From the NCBI GenBank assembly GCA_030598065.1, contig JAUVQR010000107.1, positions 1 to 5,870 on the forward strand: a stretch of DNA of 5,870 nt, read 5' to 3'. A model generated the notes under the pieces. The model saw only the letters and a program-made list of their open reading frames with translations, did not search any database and was not told where the DNA came from. The number at the start of each line of letters is the position of its first letter. Position 1 is the stretch's first letter. The position numbers were made by a program, and so were the translations under genes. This document shows, one piece after another, positions 4,491-5,870 of the stretch. This DNA comes from Planctomycetota bacterium. Lineage in GTDB: Bacteria; Planctomycetota; Brocadiia; Brocadiales; Bathyanammoxibiaceae.

Positions 4491-5870
4491 GTGACCAATA
4501 ATAAAGACATCGCCCAAGACCAAGGTACGCCCCTGAAATGGACGTACTTTTCATGGAAGGACATCCTTGCGGCAGGCCTGACAATCCTCCTGCTGACCCT
4601 CTCATACCCTGATGCGGACATGGGACACTTCGCGTGGATTGCCCTGCTTCCGTGGTTGGTGCTTATCGGCACAAGGGAGTCTCCTCCCGTTGTGGCGTCG
4701 TTTCTTATCGGCGCGGTGTTCTTCATATACAATTCCTCATGGCTAGGCTACGTGACCTACCCCGGCTGGCTGGGGCTGAGTCTGTATCAGACAATGTACT
4801 TCGTGGCCTTTGCCGTCGCCTGCAGCTTTGTGTACAGGACGCTCAGAATCCCCCTCTTTCTCTTTGCGCCGTTTCTCTGGGTCGCGCAGGAGTACCTTCG
4901 CAGCTTCGTGCTCTCAGGGTTTCCCTGGTTCTTCCTTGCACACACACAATACAGCTATCTCTCCATCATACAGATGTCTGACATAACCGGCGCCTACGGT
5001 GTGTCATTCATCGTCGTCATCATAAACGCATGCTTTGCCGACGGCATCCTGCGCTGGCTTGGCGGGAAAAAGCCTCACATGCCGGTCACACTTGCCTTTG
5101 CCATCTCGCTTGTGCCCCTTTCCTACGGGATGTTCAGCCTGGCCGGGCTGCAAATTGAAGAAGGGCCTCGTCTCAGCCTGATACAGGGGAACATCCCCAT
5201 GTCCCTAAAAATGGACAGGAGCCTCAGGCAGAACGTGGAGAACTTGAACAAGTACCTTGAGCTGTCGAGGCAGATAGAGCCGGCCGGGGTGGACCTCGTG
5301 GTATGGCCCGAGACGTCGACTCCCGGGCTGCTAAACATAGACCCTGGCCTGTTTGGCAGGGAGATAGACAGACTGAGCCAATCCTCCATATCTGAGCTGG
5401 CCAAGAACCTACACACCAACCTGCTGATAGGGGGGATAGCCTTGGACCCAGACAGCGCAGTGAAAGAAGACAAGGTCTTCTACAACAGCGCCTTCTTTTA
5501 TAAACCCGACGGCACGCTTACGGAGAGATACGACAAACTCCATCTGGTGCCGTTTGGTGAGTACACGCCGCTAAAGGACTACTTCCCGTTCTTGAGAAGG
5601 ATGGTCCCATACCAGACCGGATTGACACCCGGAACTGACTGGCACCTGTTCAACCTTGAGTGTCAGGACCTCAGAAAATTCCGGTTTGCCACCCTTATCT
5701 GCTATGAGGACACCATTCCGCAGGTTGTCAGGCGGTTTAAGCGGCTGGGGGCGGACTTCATGATAAATATCACCAACGACGGATGGTTCGGAGACAGCGC
5801 GGAACTGGACCAGCACCTTGCCATCATGGTGCTCAGGGCGGTAGAGAACCGCGTGGGGATAGTCCGCGCC
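4491..5870 (+). CDS. lnt: Apolipoprotein N-acyltransferase Lnt (3' end outside window)
   Basis: Lnt transfers an acyl chain from phospholipid to the N-terminal cysteine of lipoproteins in the inner membrane, before sorting to the outer membrane. The first 460 codons are present (E. coli total about 512); probably some 50 residues, with the final membrane helix, are missing. Hydrophobic helices are visible near 22-40, 44-60, 66-86, 94-116, 119-140, 165-183 and 197-220. A periplasmic nitrilase-like domain follows from about 226. The catalytic triad is in place: Glu274 in VVWPET, Lys349 in RYDKLHLVPFGEY and Cys404 in LICYED. The accessory residues Glu357, Tyr405 and Glu406 are also present. NITNDGWFGDS at 426-436 and the QH at 441-442 are further signatures. 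The start is set by an in-frame TAA at 4485-4487: GTG 4491 is the first start codon, and the next ATG, near 4617, would cut into the first helices. The Shine-Dalgarno is poor, so translation may depend on coupling to moeA, which ends 26 bases upstream. Confidence 0.95.
   Translation, partial: MTNNKDIAQDQGTPLKWTYFSWKDILAAGLTILLLTLSYPDADMGHFAWIALLPWLVLIGTRESPPVVASFLIGAVFFIYNSSWLGYVTYPGWLGLSLYQTMYFVAFAVACSFVYRTLRIPLFLFAPFLWVAQEYLRSFVLSGFPWFFLAHTQYSYLSIIQMSDITGAYGVSFIVVIINACFADGILRWLGGKKPHMPVTLAFAISLVPLSYGMFSLAGLQIEEGPRLSLIQGNIPMSLKMDRSLRQNVENLNKYLELSRQIEPAGVDLVVWPETSTPGLLNIDPGLFGREIDRLSQSSISELAKNLHTNLLIGGIALDPDSAVKEDKVFYNSAFFYKPDGTLTERYDKLHLVPFGEYTPLKDYFPFLRRMVPYQTGLTPGTDWHLFNLECQDLRKFRFATLICYEDTIPQVVRRFKRLGADFMINITNDGWFGDSAELDQHLAIMVLRAVENRVGIVRA

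Noticed and set aside
4634..4981. Plus-strand 115-codon open frame within lnt
   Set aside because: It is an alternative frame of the lnt membrane domain; the lnt frame is continuous and carries the family signatures.
1..5870. CRISPR arrays, tRNA or rRNA genes, and defence systems
   Set aside because: No regularly spaced repeats, cloverleaf-like or rRNA-like sequence, and no defence-protein motifs were seen on either strand.

Overview
The window looks like a chromosomal segment of a Gram-negative-type (diderm) bacterium. The protein genes are moderately GC-rich; sampled lines of hslU and moeA run from just over 40% to nearly 70% GC, and the three hslU lines I counted average about 53%. They use ATA for Ile and AGG/AGA for Arg heavily. 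Apolipoprotein N-acyltransferase (Lnt) implies outer-membrane-type triacylated lipoproteins. The codon habits and protein style are compatible with an uncultured lineage such as Planctomycetota/Brocadiales, but the sequence alone does not settle the taxon.

Region by region: (1) Bases 1-489 hold the C-terminal part of what is probably a serine recombinase of a mobile element, about 45% GC over the first 420 bases by hand count. (2) From about 465 to 763 lies a broken 3' remnant of a YjbQ/UPF0047-family gene. It lacks its N-terminal part and carries a one-base frameshift and an in-frame TAA. The recombinase frame runs into this remnant and takes its stop codon from it, so an element end appears to abut a disrupted yjbQ. 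(3) Bases 764-1032 are a non-coding leader with two plausible sigma-70-type promoters and a small 5' hairpin. (4) hslV and hslU (1033-2930) overlap by one base and encode the two-component HslVU (ClpQY) protease. (5) A 325-base intergenic stretch follows, with a REP-like palindrome, a second stem-loop and an excellent sigma-70 promoter (TTGACA-17-TATTAT). (6) moeA (3256-4464) is followed 26 bases later by lnt (GTG start at 4491), which runs off the right end after 460 codons, just past the nitrilase catalytic core.

Functionally there are two expression units. hslVU handles ATP-dependent degradation of misfolded or regulatory proteins in the cytoplasm. moeA-lnt joins molybdenum cofactor maturation to lipoprotein acylation; I infer this is simple co-transcription rather than a shared pathway. 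The most notable feature is not a new system but the junction between the recombinase and the decayed yjbQ, which suggests integration into, or recombination within, a protein-coding target gene.
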